A stretch of DNA of 64,000 nucleotides, taken from positions 1 through 64,000 of the forward strand of contig NZ_JAIFZS010000015.1 of the NCBI RefSeq assembly GCF_019710635.1. The letters run 5' to 3'. Under the pieces are notes generated by a model that ran no database searches, was not told where the DNA came from, and saw only the letters and a program-made list of their open reading frames with translations. Source of the stretch: Mycolicibacterium xanthum (GTDB taxonomy: Bacteria > Actinomycetota > Actinomycetes > Mycobacteriales > Mycobacteriaceae). Positions 1 through 9,900 of this stretch are shown here, in pieces; the stretch's first letter is position 1, and each line of letters starts with the position of its first letter. Both the position numbers and the translations under genes were made by a program.

Positions 1-3000
1 AGCAGATCCGGTGGGTAGCCGGTGAGTTCGGAGACGATGCCGACGATGGTGTCGGTCATCTCATCACCACCGGCCGCCGGCGCGGCCGCCGCCGGGGCTT
101 CGGTGGGCGCGGGAGCTGGGGCCGCAGCTGCCGGGGCTTGGGAGGCGGCGGGCACCTGCGGCACCGGTGCGGGTTGCGCCGCCGGCGCCTTCACCGGCGC
201 AACCGGCGGCGCCGCCTTCGCCGGTGCAACCGGCGGTGCCGCCTTCGCCGGCGCGCCGGCATCGACCACCCGCAGCCGGTGCTGGACCACCTCGAGTTGG
301 GCGTCGGCGGTGCCGGCCGCCTCCGCCAGCCAGCGCCGCCAGGCGCCCTGGTCGACGATCCGGTATTCGTACCCCAGTTCGTCGGGCGGGCGGTGCCGGC
401 CATCAGGGACAGGAGTCCAGCGCATCAGCGTCATCGCGATCTGTGAGCCGAACCCCGCGCCCAGCCGCAGCGCGTACTGCACGGGGTAGCCGCCGCCCGT
501 CGACAGGTTCAGCCGGCCCAGCCCCGGATCGGGCTCCTTGTAGTTGGGCACCGGCGGAACCACGCCGGTCTCCAGCGCCTTGATGGCGACGACGTCCTCC
601 ACCCCGGCGCCCATCGCATGCCCGGTGAAGCCCTTGGTGTTGGTGATCACGACGGCGTCGGCGTCGGAACCGAAAACCTCTCGCAGCGCGTGGATCTCGG
701 CGGCAGCGCTGCCGCCGCGGGCCGGTGTGTAGGTCTCGTGGGACACGAACATCGTGTTCGCCGCGATGGCGTGCCGGTCCACCCCGCGGGCCTCGGCCTG
801 TGCAACCAGCTTCTCCATGATCGCGCCGATGTGCCCGATGTCCAGGCGGGTGCCGTGGAAGGCGCTGTTGGCCGTGACCGTGCCGAGGACTTCGCAGATC
901 GGTTGCAGCCCGCGTTCGGCGGCGGCATCGGCGGACTCCACGACAAAGGCCGCGGCCCCCATGCCCAGGATCATCCCGTGCCGGCGCCGGTCGAACGGCG
1001 TGGCGGCCTCCTCGGGGACGTCGTCGGTGGCGGCGGCCCCGGAGGCCAGGAACCCCGACGCCAGCCAGGGCAGCAGCGCATCGGAGCTGGCGTCGTCGGC
1101 CGACACCACGATCACCCGGCGGCAGCGGCCGCTGCGGATCCAGTCCTCGGCGACCGACACCGCCTGGGTGGTGCTCGCACAGGCGGCATTGACCTGCGTG
1201 TTGGGACCGCGAGCTCCGATGATCTCGGCGAACTGCGAGTGTCCCATCGACAGGCACCGGAAGATGAAACGGCGGTCGAACACGAACGGGTCGGTCTCGA
1301 TGGCGTGCCGCAGCTCATGGATTCGCCGGTCGACCTCGGCGGCGGCCGGGTCGGCGTCGGCCATCCGGGTCCGCACCGCCTCCAGCGCGGCCAGCTGCTC
1401 GCGGTTGCCCCGGTCGGTGTAGTAGCGGTCCAGGTCATCGGCGAAGTTGCCGAGCCCGGGGAAGGCGGACGCGAAGATGACGCCGGTGTCGTCCCGCATC
1501 GACTCCGGCAACCCCCAGCGATCCGGCAGCTGGGTGCCCAGCGTCGTGGTCTTGTAGTGCATGACGAGCGGAATCCCGGCGTCGCGAAGCGCGTCGAAAC
1601 CCGCTCCGATGGCGAGCCGGGTTGTCGAGTCGAGCGCGGCGTCGCGGGCGGCGTCGACCCCGAACTCGCTCACCACATCCAGCGGCGCGCCGCGGCCGGC
1701 CAGCTTGACGACCTGGGCCTCGTTGTCGATCGTCTCGAAGGTCGGGTCGCCGGAGTCGCGCTTGACCAGCCGGGTGATGTGCCGGTCGACCATCTCGCGG
1801 CGCAGCTTGTGCGGGATCGCTTCGATGAACTGCTGGCCGTCCAGGATGCGAGCGACGTTCTCGTCGTCGAAAACCCGCTCGACCCCGGGCAGGCCGAGCG
1901 CCGCGCCGGTGATCACCACCGGCGCCGCGGCGGCCGGCGGTACGGCTCCGGCCGGCATGCCGTGCTCCACAACGTCGAAAACGAGGCGCCCCAGCCGGGC
2001 GAACTGATCGTCGGTCATCGCAGTGGTCATGGGGGTCCTGTCGACGGCGGTGGTAGCCGGGGTGGCGTGGTCGGCCGTCCCGTCCGGCGCGGCGTACCCC
2101 AGCCCGGCGGCGTAGAGCCCGCACAGCGCCTGATTGAAGGAGGCGACGTCGCCGGTCTTGGGGTGGTTGGTGAACAGCGCCAGCACCCCATCCCCGTCGC
2201 TGTCGCCCAACACGTCCTCCACGAAGCCGTGCAGCGCCTTCTTGGGGCCGACCTCGACGAAAACCCTTGCCCCCGCGGCGTACAGCGTGCGCAGCCCCTC
2301 GACGAACTGGACCGGGGAGGCCACCTGGCGGGAGAGCAGATCCAGCATCGTGTCGACGTCGGCGCCGTCGGGATAGAACTCGCCGGTCACGTTCGCCACG
2401 ATCGGCAGGACCGGCGGCCGAACCTCGAGCCGGCGCAGGACGGCCTTCAGCGGTTCGCTCACCGGGGCCACGATCGCGGTGTGGAACGCGTGGCTGACCG
2501 GGATCCTGTTGGCGGTGACCCCGGCGGCCCGGAACGATTCGACCGCCCGATCCACCGCGTCGGTGTCACCGCCGATGACCGCCTGGCTGGTGCTGTTCAC
2601 GTTCGCGACGACGACGTAGCCGTCGGTTTCGTCGACGATCCGTTCGATGTCGGCGAGCGGGGCGGACACCGCGGCCATCGCGCCGTTGTCGCCCACCGAC
2701 AGGTGCGCCATCTCCCGGCCCCGGGCGCTGACCGCTTCCAGCGCGGCGTCGAACGACAGCGCGCCCGCAGCCACCAGGGCGCCGTACTCGCCGAGGCTGT
2801 GGCCCATGACCATGTCCGGGCGCACGCCGTAGGCGGCCAGCATTCGGGTCATACTCAGATCGGTCGTCAGCACCGCCGGCTGGGTGATCTCGGTCTGCAT
2901 GAGCTGCTGCTCGAGCCGCTGGGCGGTGGACTCGTCGGCGGTGTCGGCGAAAATGTACTCGGTCAACGGCTTCCCGAGCAGCGGCTCCATCACCCGGTCG

Positions 3001-4925
3001 GCCTCGTCGAACGTCGCCGCCACGACCGGCTCGCGTCGGCGCAGCTCGGCCAGCATGTTGACGTACTGCGAACCCTGACCGGTGTAGAGGAACGCCACCT
3101 TGCCCGGGGCGCCGCGGCCGACGAACACCCCTTGGGCGCGCAGGATCCGCCAGAGTGCCTGGTTGCCTGCCGGATTGGCGCCGCGCAGCGCCTGGACCGC
3201 CTTGGCCGCCTTGGTGGCCAGCTCGGCGGCATCGGCGTAGTCGATGGCCACCCGCACCGCCGCGGCGGCCAGCGCCGGGTCCGGGGGTGCGGGTTCGGGT
3301 GCGCGTCCGGCCGACGCCGCGGCGGCCAGTCGCTCCAATTGGGTGGCGACCTCGGCATCGTCCGCGCCGCCCACCACGGCCGCCCCGCGCAGCGGCGCCT
3401 TGCGGTCGGCCGGTGCCGGGGTCGTCGCGCCGGCGGGGGACGCGGATCGGCGCTCGACCGTCGCACCGGGGAACGACCGGCCCGCGTCGGGCGGTCGGTA
3501 CCGGCCGGGCACGTACTCCTCGAGGACGGCGTGGAAGTTGGTGCCGCCGAACCCGAAGGCGCTCACGCCGGCGCAGCGCGCCCCGGACTCCGATGACGGC
3601 CACTCCCGAAGCTCGGTGTTGACCCGGAACGGGATCTCGTCCCAGTCGACGTTGTCGTTGGGGTGCTCGAAGTGCAGGCTGGGTGCCAGCACCTTCTCGT
3701 GCAGGCTCAACACCGTCTTGAACAGGCCGGCGGCGCCGGCGGCCCCCTTGAGGTGACCGATGTTCGACTTCACCGAACCCAGTGCGATCGACCCGCTCGC
3801 CGCGCCGGCCTTGCCGAACACGTCGGTCAGACTGGCCAGTTCGGTGGCGTCGCCGACCCGCGTCGACGTGCCGTGCGCCTCGACGTAACCCGCCCGCACG
3901 GGGTCGACACCGGCGGCGTGCCACGCACGCTCCACCGCCAGCCGCTGCCCGACCGGGTTCGGCGCGGTGATGCCCTTTCCGCGGCCGTCGCTGGACCCGG
4001 CGATGCCGAGCAGCACCGCATAGATCCGGTCACCGTCGCGCTCGGCGTCGGACAACCTCTTGAGGACGTAGAGGGCAGCCCCCTCGCCCATCACGAAGCC
4101 GTCGGCACCCGCGTCGAACGGGCGGGTGCCGGTCGCCGAGAGCGCGCCGATCTTGCAGAACTTCACAAATCCGGGTGCGTCCATGTTGCGGTCGACACCA
4201 CCGGCGACGGCGGTGTCGAAGTCGCTGGCCTGCAACCCGCGCACCGCGGCCGACATCGCGGCCAGCGCAGAGGCACACGCCGCATCCGTGGTGAAGTTCG
4301 GGCCGCGGAAGTTGAACAGGTTGGCCACCCGGCCGGCGACCACGTTGGCGAGCTCGCCGGGCATGGTGTCCTCGGTGATCTCCTCGAAGTTCGCGGAAAA
4401 GGAGGAGTGGGTCTCGGCGAGCACGGCCTCGCGCACCTCGGGTGCCAGTGCGGCGAACGACGGGGCGGCGCCGAGTTCACGGGCGAATTCGGGAAACTCG
4501 ATCCGCAGGTTGCTGCGGTGCTGCTTGTCGCCCCCGATCGCGTTGCCGATGATGACGGCGACTCGTTCCGGGTCCACCGTCCAATCCGGCCAGCCGGCAT
4601 CGAGCAGCGCAGCACGGGTGCCCGCGACCGCCCACTGCTGCCCCGTGTCCATCTGGGCGCTGACCGCCGGTGGGATCGGCAGCTTCCAGGCCAGTGGCTC
4701 CCAGGTGAAGTCGCGGACCCATCCACCGATCCGCGAGTACGTCTTGTCCGGCGCCTGCGGGTCGGGGTCGTAGTACAACTCGGGATCCCAACGCTCGGGC
4801 GGGACGTCGCTGATGCTGTACTGGCCTGCCTTGATGTTGGCCCAGAACGAGGTTGCGTCGGGCGCCCCGGGCATGATTGCGGCGACGCCGACCACGGCGA
4901 TCGGTTCCGGCATGGGTGTCGTCAC
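1..4925 (-). CDS. Multidomain type I polyketide/PUFA-synthase-like protein (KS-AT-KS-ACP...), 3' end outside window
   Basis: The first 1641 codons are present; the gene runs off the left edge. Domain order from the N terminus: a ketosynthase with nucleophile Cys217 (DAACAS) and the EAHGT and KSNIGH histidines; a malonyl-type acyltransferase with Ser710 (GHSLGEYGA) and a HAFH specificity motif; a second ketosynthase with Cys1249 (NAACAS), SHET and GFTGHAMG; an Ala/Pro-rich linker; and, at the window edge, IVSELTGYPPDL, which resembles the lead-in to the carrier domains of PUFA (PfaA-type) synthases. Both ketosynthases keep Cys-His-His, so both look active. Start: GTG at 4925, 10 nt after the acyl-CoA dehydrogenase stop, with GGAAGG upstream; an in-frame ATG lies at 4913. 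The two genes are very likely one operon. The product should be a long-chain polyketide or fatty acid; its structure cannot be read from here. Confidence 0.85.
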   Translation of the reverse strand, partial: MTTPMPEPIAVVGVAAIMPGAPDATSFWANIKAGQYSISDVPPERWDPELYYDPDPQAPDKTYSRIGGWVRDFTWEPLAWKLPIPPAVSAQMDTGQQWAVAGTRAALLDAGWPDWTVDPERVAVIIGNAIGGDKQHRSNLRIEFPEFARELGAAPSFAALAPEVREAVLAETHSSFSANFEEITEDTMPGELANVVAGRVANLFNFRGPNFTTDAACASALAAMSAAVRGLQASDFDTAVAGGVDRNMDAPGFVKFCKIGALSATGTRPFDAGADGFVMGEGAALYVLKRLSDAERDGDRIYAVLLGIAGSSDGRGKGITAPNPVGQRLAVERAWHAAGVDPVRAGYVEAHGTSTRVGDATELASLTDVFGKAGAASGSIALGSVKSNIGHLKGAAGAAGLFKTVLSLHEKVLAPSLHFEHPNDNVDWDEIPFRVNTELREWPSSESGARCAGVSAFGFGGTNFHAVLEEYVPGRYRPPDAGRSFPGATVERRSASPAGATTPAPADRKAPLRGAAVVGGADDAEVATQLERLAAAASAGRAPEPAPPDPALAAAAVRVAIDYADAAELATKAAKAVQALRGANPAGNQALWRILRAQGVFVGRGAPGKVAFLYTGQGSQYVNMLAELRRREPVVAATFDEADRVMEPLLGKPLTEYIFADTADESTAQRLEQQLMQTEITQPAVLTTDLSMTRMLAAYGVRPDMVMGHSLGEYGALVAAGALSFDAALEAVSARGREMAHLSVGDNGAMAAVSAPLADIERIVDETDGYVVVANVNSTSQAVIGGDTDAVDRAVESFRAAGVTANRIPVSHAFHTAIVAPVSEPLKAVLRRLEVRPPVLPIVANVTGEFYPDGADVDTMLDLLSRQVASPVQFVEGLRTLYAAGARVFVEVGPKKALHGFVEDVLGDSDGDGVLALFTNHPKTGDVASFNQALCGLYAAGLGYAAPDGTADHATPATTAVDRTPMTTAMTDDQFARLGRLVFDVVEHGMPAGAVPPAAAAPVVITGAALGLPGVERVFDDENVARILDGQQFIEAIPHKLRREMVDRHITRLVKRDSGDPTFETIDNEAQVVKLAGRGAPLDVVSEFGVDAARDAALDSTTRLAIGAGFDALRDAGIPLVMHYKTTTLGTQLPDRWGLPESMRDDTGVIFASAFPGLGNFADDLDRYYTDRGNREQLAALEAVRTRMADADPAAAEVDRRIHELRHAIETDPFVFDRRFIFRCLSMGHSQFAEIIGARGPNTQVNAACASTTQAVSVAEDWIRSGRCRRVIVVSADDASSDALLPWLASGFLASGAAATDDVPEEAATPFDRRRHGMILGMGAAAFVVESADAAAERGLQPICEVLGTVTANSAFHGTRLDIGHIGAIMEKLVAQAEARGVDRHAIAANTMFVSHETYTPARGGSAAAEIHALREVFGSDADAVVITNTKGFTGHAMGAGVEDVVAIKALETGVVPPVPNYKEPDPGLGRLNLSTGGGYPVQYALRLGAGFGSQIAMTLMRWTPVPDGRHRPPDELGYEYRIVDQGAWRRWLAEAAGTADAQLEVVQHRLRVVDAGAPAKAAPPVAPAKAAPPVAPVKAPAAQPAPVPQVPAASQAPAAAAPAPAPTEAPAAAAPAAGGDEMTDTIVGIVSELTGYPPDL

Positions 4926-4935
4926 GGTGTTCGGC

Positions 4936-6630
4936 CTACCTTCCGTACAGCGCGTCCGCCACGAGGTTCATGTCGTCGAGCAGACCGGACTGTGCGGCCC
5001 GCGTCCGGTCGAGCGGCAGGGTTGCGGCCAGATCCACTCCGGCGCCCGCGGCCACATCCATTCCGGCGCCCGCGGCCACATCCACTCCGGCGCCCGCGCC
5101 GGACACCCAGCGCAACCCCTCTTCGGCAACCTTCAACACGGCGTCGCGGGCGAACACCCGACTGACGGTGGCCAATGCGGCCGGCGAGAAGCGGGTGTCG
5201 GCCTTCTCGGGCAGCGTGCCGGCCGCGGCCGCGGCGGCGCGGCGGGCCAGCGCGGCGGCGCTTTCGGCATAGGCCACCAGTTCGCCCAGTCGCAGCAACA
5301 CGTGCTGGTTGCGGGTCAGCCGACCCACCCGACACGCCTCCATCACCGCGGCCAGACATTCCTGCGCCAGCGCGGCCGCCGGGCCGCCACAGTCCCCGGG
5401 AACGTCCGCGAGCGCGCGCGCCGCGTCGCGGTAGTAAGCGCCGGAGGTCTTGAGGTGCTGCTGCCAGCGGTCCCGGGCGATCGTCATCTCCAGGATCTCC
5501 GAGGTCCCCTCGTAGATCATCGTGATGCGGACATCCCGCTTGATCTTCTCGACCAGGTACTCGCGGGTGTAGCCGTAGCCGCCGTGGGCCTGGATGGCCG
5601 CCTCGGCGGCGGCGTTGCCGGCCTCGGTCGCCAGGTACTTCGCGATCGCCCCTTCGGTGTTGAGGGCGCCATCTGCGCCCTCGCCGGCGTCGATGCGCGT
5701 CGCGGTCTCCTCGATCAACGCGCGCGCGGCTTCCAGTCGCACGGCGTGCGGCACGATCAGCTTGTGCGTGAAACCCTGCTTGGTCGACAGCGGCGCGCCG
5801 CCCTGCACCCGGTCGACCGAGTAGGCGATCGCTCGGTCGAGCGCCTCCCAGCCGCCGCCGAGGCCGAAGGCGGCGACCATCACCCGGGTGTAGCCGAAGA
5901 CCTGCTGGGCCTGGATGAGGCCGCGGCCCTCCTCGCGTCCCACCAGGTTCTCCGCCGGCACCTCGACGTCGTCGAGGAACAGCGCGGCCGTGTTCGACAG
6001 CCGGATGCCGTGCTTGTCTTCGGGATGCGCCGCCGAGAAACCGGCCGTGCCCCTTTCCACGATGAACCAGGACGGGCCGCCGGGAGCCAGTGCCAGAACC
6101 GAGCAGACGTCGGCGATCGAGCCGTTGCTGATCCACTGCTTGCGCCCGTTGAGCCGATATCCGGTCACCTGCCCGTCGGTCTCGACCGGGGTGGCCGTCG
6201 TTTTCATCGCGCCCAGGTCACTGCCCGCCTCGGGTTCGGTCGCGCCGTAGGCGAACAGAATGCCTTCCTCGGCGATGCGGCCCAGCCACTGCTTGCGCTG
6301 CTCGGCCGTCGCGCCGATCAGGATCGGGTCGGTCCCCAGGAACGTGGCGAACACCGACGTCGCGACGCCGATGTCGATGCGGGCCAGCCGTTCGCACACC
6401 CGATACGAGTCGAACGCGCCGCCACCCAACCCGCCGTACTCCTCGGGGATGAAGACCAGGTGCACGCCCAGTTCCTCGCCGCACATCGCCCGGATGGTGT
6501 CCTCCGGACAGACGTCCTCGTGGTCGAGATCGAGCCGGCGCTCGTCCGGGAGGGCCTCGGTGACGAATTCGTCCAACGAAGCCAGCATCATGTCGAGGGC
6601 TTCGCGGTCCAGCCCTTCGGTCGCGGTCAT
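4936..6630 (-). CDS. Acyl-CoA dehydrogenase
   Basis: Flavin-dependent acyl-CoA dehydrogenase of 564 residues that introduces an alpha-beta double bond into an acyl thioester. It shows the family signatures [11 protein letters not shown] and KQWISNGS in the middle domain and the C-terminal-domain helix with [12 protein letters not shown]. The catalytic base is probably Glu374 in IYEGTSEIL. It is longer than the usual ~390 residues, with a C-terminal extension of about 150 residues as in the FadE5-like large subfamily. Start: ATG at 6630 with AGGGG six bases upstream. It directly precedes the KS-AT-KS synthase gene, so it probably acts on the same lipid, for example desaturating a synthase-bound or CoA-released chain (inference). 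Its tail holds a three-fold GAG(V/M)D(V/L)AA peptide repeat. Confidence 0.88.
   Translation of the reverse strand: MTATEGLDREALDMMLASLDEFVTEALPDERRLDLDHEDVCPEDTIRAMCGEELGVHLVFIPEEYGGLGGGAFDSYRVCERLARIDIGVATSVFATFLGTDPILIGATAEQRKQWLGRIAEEGILFAYGATEPEAGSDLGAMKTTATPVETDGQVTGYRLNGRKQWISNGSIADVCSVLALAPGGPSWFIVERGTAGFSAAHPEDKHGIRLSNTAALFLDDVEVPAENLVGREEGRGLIQAQQVFGYTRVMVAAFGLGGGWEALDRAIAYSVDRVQGGAPLSTKQGFTHKLIVPHAVRLEAARALIEETATRIDAGEGADGALNTEGAIAKYLATEAGNAAAEAAIQAHGGYGYTREYLVEKIKRDVRITMIYEGTSEILEMTIARDRWQQHLKTSGAYYRDAARALADVPGDCGGPAAALAQECLAAVMEACRVGRLTRNQHVLLRLGELVAYAESAAALARRAAAAAAGTLPEKADTRFSPAALATVSRVFARDAVLKVAEEGLRWVSGAGAGVDVAAGAGMDVAAGAGVDLAATLPLDRTRAAQSGLLDDMNLVADALYGR
5041..5100. repeat. 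24-bp in-frame tandem repeat inside the acyl-CoA dehydrogenase gene
   Basis: Two complete near-identical 24-bp units (5041-5064 and 5065-5088) and half of a third encode the GAGVDVAA octapeptide repeats in the enzyme's tail. The unit length is a multiple of three, so copy-number change would not break the frame. Confidence 0.8.
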
Positions 6631-6952
6631 GGCAGCCCCTACGGTTCGTGCCGATCGACGGGTTCGGGCGCCGGGTGCGGCGGTTTCGGCCACATCAGCT
6701 GCCCCGACACACCCGGGGTTGGGCGTTGATGCGCCCGGGACTGACGATGAGCGAGGGTTGCTGCGACCGATGTCGTCGGCCCCATGGGATAACGAAACCG
6801 CTCGATCGTCGACGGCAAGATCGCACTCGACCACCACCAGGAATGCACGAGTGGCTGTCCCACCCCGTTTGGTCCCCTATGTCCTGCGTATGCGAACGTA
6901 GTTCGGGTTCGACGTCGTCGCGGGATTTTCGAGAACTTGCCCCCGGGAACAA
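6631..6952. other. Intergenic region, no gene seen
   Basis: The 322 bases between the otsB1 stop and the acyl-CoA dehydrogenase start must hold the promoter of the dehydrogenase/synthase operon. I see a ribosome binding site (AGGGG) next to 6630. I see no convincing -10/-35 pair, hairpin terminator or conserved small ORF. Confidence 0.5.
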
Positions 6953-9900
6953 TCAAGCGGGGAATCGGACGGTGCTGCCGGGGGTCAGCCGCTGAACCTG
7001 GCCGTGGCACTCCACGTCGATTCCGCCGATGCCCCGTGGTTCCACGCTGACGATCACGCCCTTGCCGCTGACCCGCAGGTGCAGGTGCAGGCCGCGGTAG
7101 TGGATGGGCACCGACAACTCGCCGAGCGTCTGCGGCCAGTGCGGGGAGAGGATGATCCGGTCGGCGCGGGTCTCCATGCCGGTGAAACACCGCTGCATGA
7201 GGTCGACACTGCCGGCCATCGCCGCAAGGTGGATGCCCTCGGATGTGGTGCCGCCCTGGATGTCGTCGATGTCAGAGATCAGCGCCTCCCGGAAGAACTC
7301 CATTCCGCGTTCGCGGTTGGCCCTGGTCAACACCCAGCTGTGCACCACGCCCGACAGCGTCGAACCGTGCGAGGTCCGCGCCATGTAGTAGTCCACCATC
7401 GCCGGAATCTGCGCGGGGGCGAACCGGTAGCCGAGCCGTTCGAGCACCTCGCTCAACTCGGTTCCCGACATCAGATAGAGCAGCATCAGCGCATCGGCTT
7501 GCTTGGATGCCTGGTAGCGGTTGACGTCGTCACCCTCCGCCTCCAGGATGCGATCCAGGCGCTGGATGTTGCCGTACTTGTCGCGATAGTGGTCCCAGTC
7601 CAGTTCCGCGAGGTCGCCGTAGCCCTCGAACTGGCTGATCACGCCGGCGTGGAAGGGGACGAACATCCGTCGACTCACCTCGTCCCAATGCGCCAGTTCA
7701 TCGTCGCCCAGACGCAGGTTGTCCCGGAGGTCGAGCCGGTTCGGGAGTGGCATCAGTTCCAGGGTTTCGAACACCTTCATGATCACCCACACCGCCATGA
7801 CGTTGGTGTAGGCGTTGTTGTCGATGCCGTCGTAGGGTGCGTCCGGGTATCCGGAATGGAACTCGTCGGGCCCGATGACGCCGCGGATGCTGTAGCGGTC
7901 GCGCTCCTTGTCGTAGGTCACCCTGCTGACCCAGAAGCGGGCGATCTCGACCAGCATCTCGGCGCCGTAGTCGATCAGATACGCGAGGTCCCCGGTGACC
8001 TGGTAGAACGTCCACGCGTTGTACGCGACAGCGATGCCGATGTGGTGCGCGCGAGCGCTCGCGTCAGGGTTCCACCGCCCGCTGCGCGGGTTGAGGTGCA
8101 GTCGTTGACTTTCTTCGCGCCCATCGCTGCCGGACTGCCAGGGAAACATCGCACCGGAGTAGCCGGCCGCACGGGCGGCATGGCGGGCTTCGGGCAGCCG
8201 ACGATGCCGATACCGCAGCAGGGAGCGGGTGATCATCGGCAGTCGAAGGTTGAGGACCGGAAAGATGAACAGCTCGTCCCAGAAGATGTGCCCGCGATAG
8301 GCCTCGCCGTGCAGACCGCGCGCCGGCACCCCGACATCGAGGTCGGCGCAGTTGGGTGACACCGTCTGGAGCAGTTGCAGCATGTGCAAGCGCAGGATGC
8401 GCAATTCGTCTGTGAATTGGTCGAACTCGATCGAGGAGCGCTCCCAGAGATGGTTCCAGGTGCTCAGGTGTCCCGCCAGCACATCACTGAAGCTGCCGAG
8501 TCGGCCCAGCCAACGCTGGGCTGCCTCGGCGGGCTCCGAAATCCCGACATCGCGGCCGGTGAACAGGGTCACCACCTTCTCCGCCGTCAACGACTCACCC
8601 ATCGACAGCTCCGTGGCCATGTCATGGCCGATTTGCCCGTCCTGATCCACCGGTCGGCGGGTGACAGAAGCGTCCCGCCCCGGCTGTTCACCTCCAGCAG
8701 TCGGGGTCTCACCGCGCCGCAGCGTGGTTCGCGCAGCGAGCGCGATGGGGATTCGTGATTGCGTCGTCTCGACCGCCAGAAGCACCGAATCCTCGGAGAT
8801 TTCACGCTTGTCCAGCACGCGCAGATGCTCGTCGGCCAACTCCCGGTAACGCTCGACCAACGAGTTGCGGACATTGCCGTCCAGCGTCGATCGGATCTCG
8901 ACCCGGCCGGACCAATCCTCGGCGACGATCGTGGTCGTCAGCGCAGCGACGTGCGGCATGTGCATGGCGACGAATCGTTGCTGGTTCAGCGAAGTGGTCC
9001 GGCCGGCGTCGTCGCGGAAGCGTACTTCCCTGGTCAGCACGGCGCCGCGGAGGTCGAGCGATTGCCGATAGGACAACACGGTGACATGGTCGATGCAAAA
9101 CCACTCGCCGCCGTCGATCCGGAACGTCAGGGGGAGCCAGTTCGGTAGGTTCACCAGGCTCTCGTTGTCGATGGTCACACCCGATACGTCGTCGAACAGA
9201 CGGTTGTAGACCCCGGCGGCATAGGTGCCCGGATAGTGCACCTGCCCGGCCTTCGACTCCGGTGCGGCGCCTCTGGTGGCGAAGTAACCGTTTCCCACGG
9301 TGCACAACGCCTCGCGCAGCTTCTCGCTGGCCGGGTCGTACCCCTCGTAGGTGAAATGCCAAGCATCGACGTCGATCTCATGCTTGTAGGCCATCCATCG
9401 AGACCCCAGATCGAGTATCTCCCGGACCTGTTCGGGGCCGTCCAGGGTGTAGCGGGCGGCCGTTCTTCGGTCGCCGTCCTCGTCGTGGCGCACAACGATC
9501 CCGACGCCGTTGAATTGGACCGCGTCGAATGCATCCTCGTCGGCCGGATCGCCGCCGATGTAGATGGGGAGAAGGGGTTTCGATGCGTTGATATGGGATC
9601 GGATCCATGCCAGCGTGGTGGCCGTGTCCCAGTCGACGTTCGGCCGCAACTCGACCAGCCTGCGCCCGTTGACCACTCGCAGGGTCCTTCGCTGTCCGAG
9701 CCGGTGCGCGGTCGCGACGACCTCGCCGACGTGCTCCGATGCCACGTCACCGATGTGCACCGCGACGGCGAGCCGCTTGTGCTCGACTCGCACTCCCGGG
9801 ATCTGTCCGATGGCATCGCGCAGTTCGGCGGCCACCTCCCCCAGCACGGGCGTCATGGCCGCCGCCTCGGCGTTCTCGTAGTGACTGCCGTCGGGCCCGG

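Noticed and set aside
618-3596. Long plus-strand open frame opposite the KS-AT-KS gene
   Set aside because: Arg/Gly/His-rich shadow of a well-supported minus-strand gene; no domain, ribosome binding site or plausible start.
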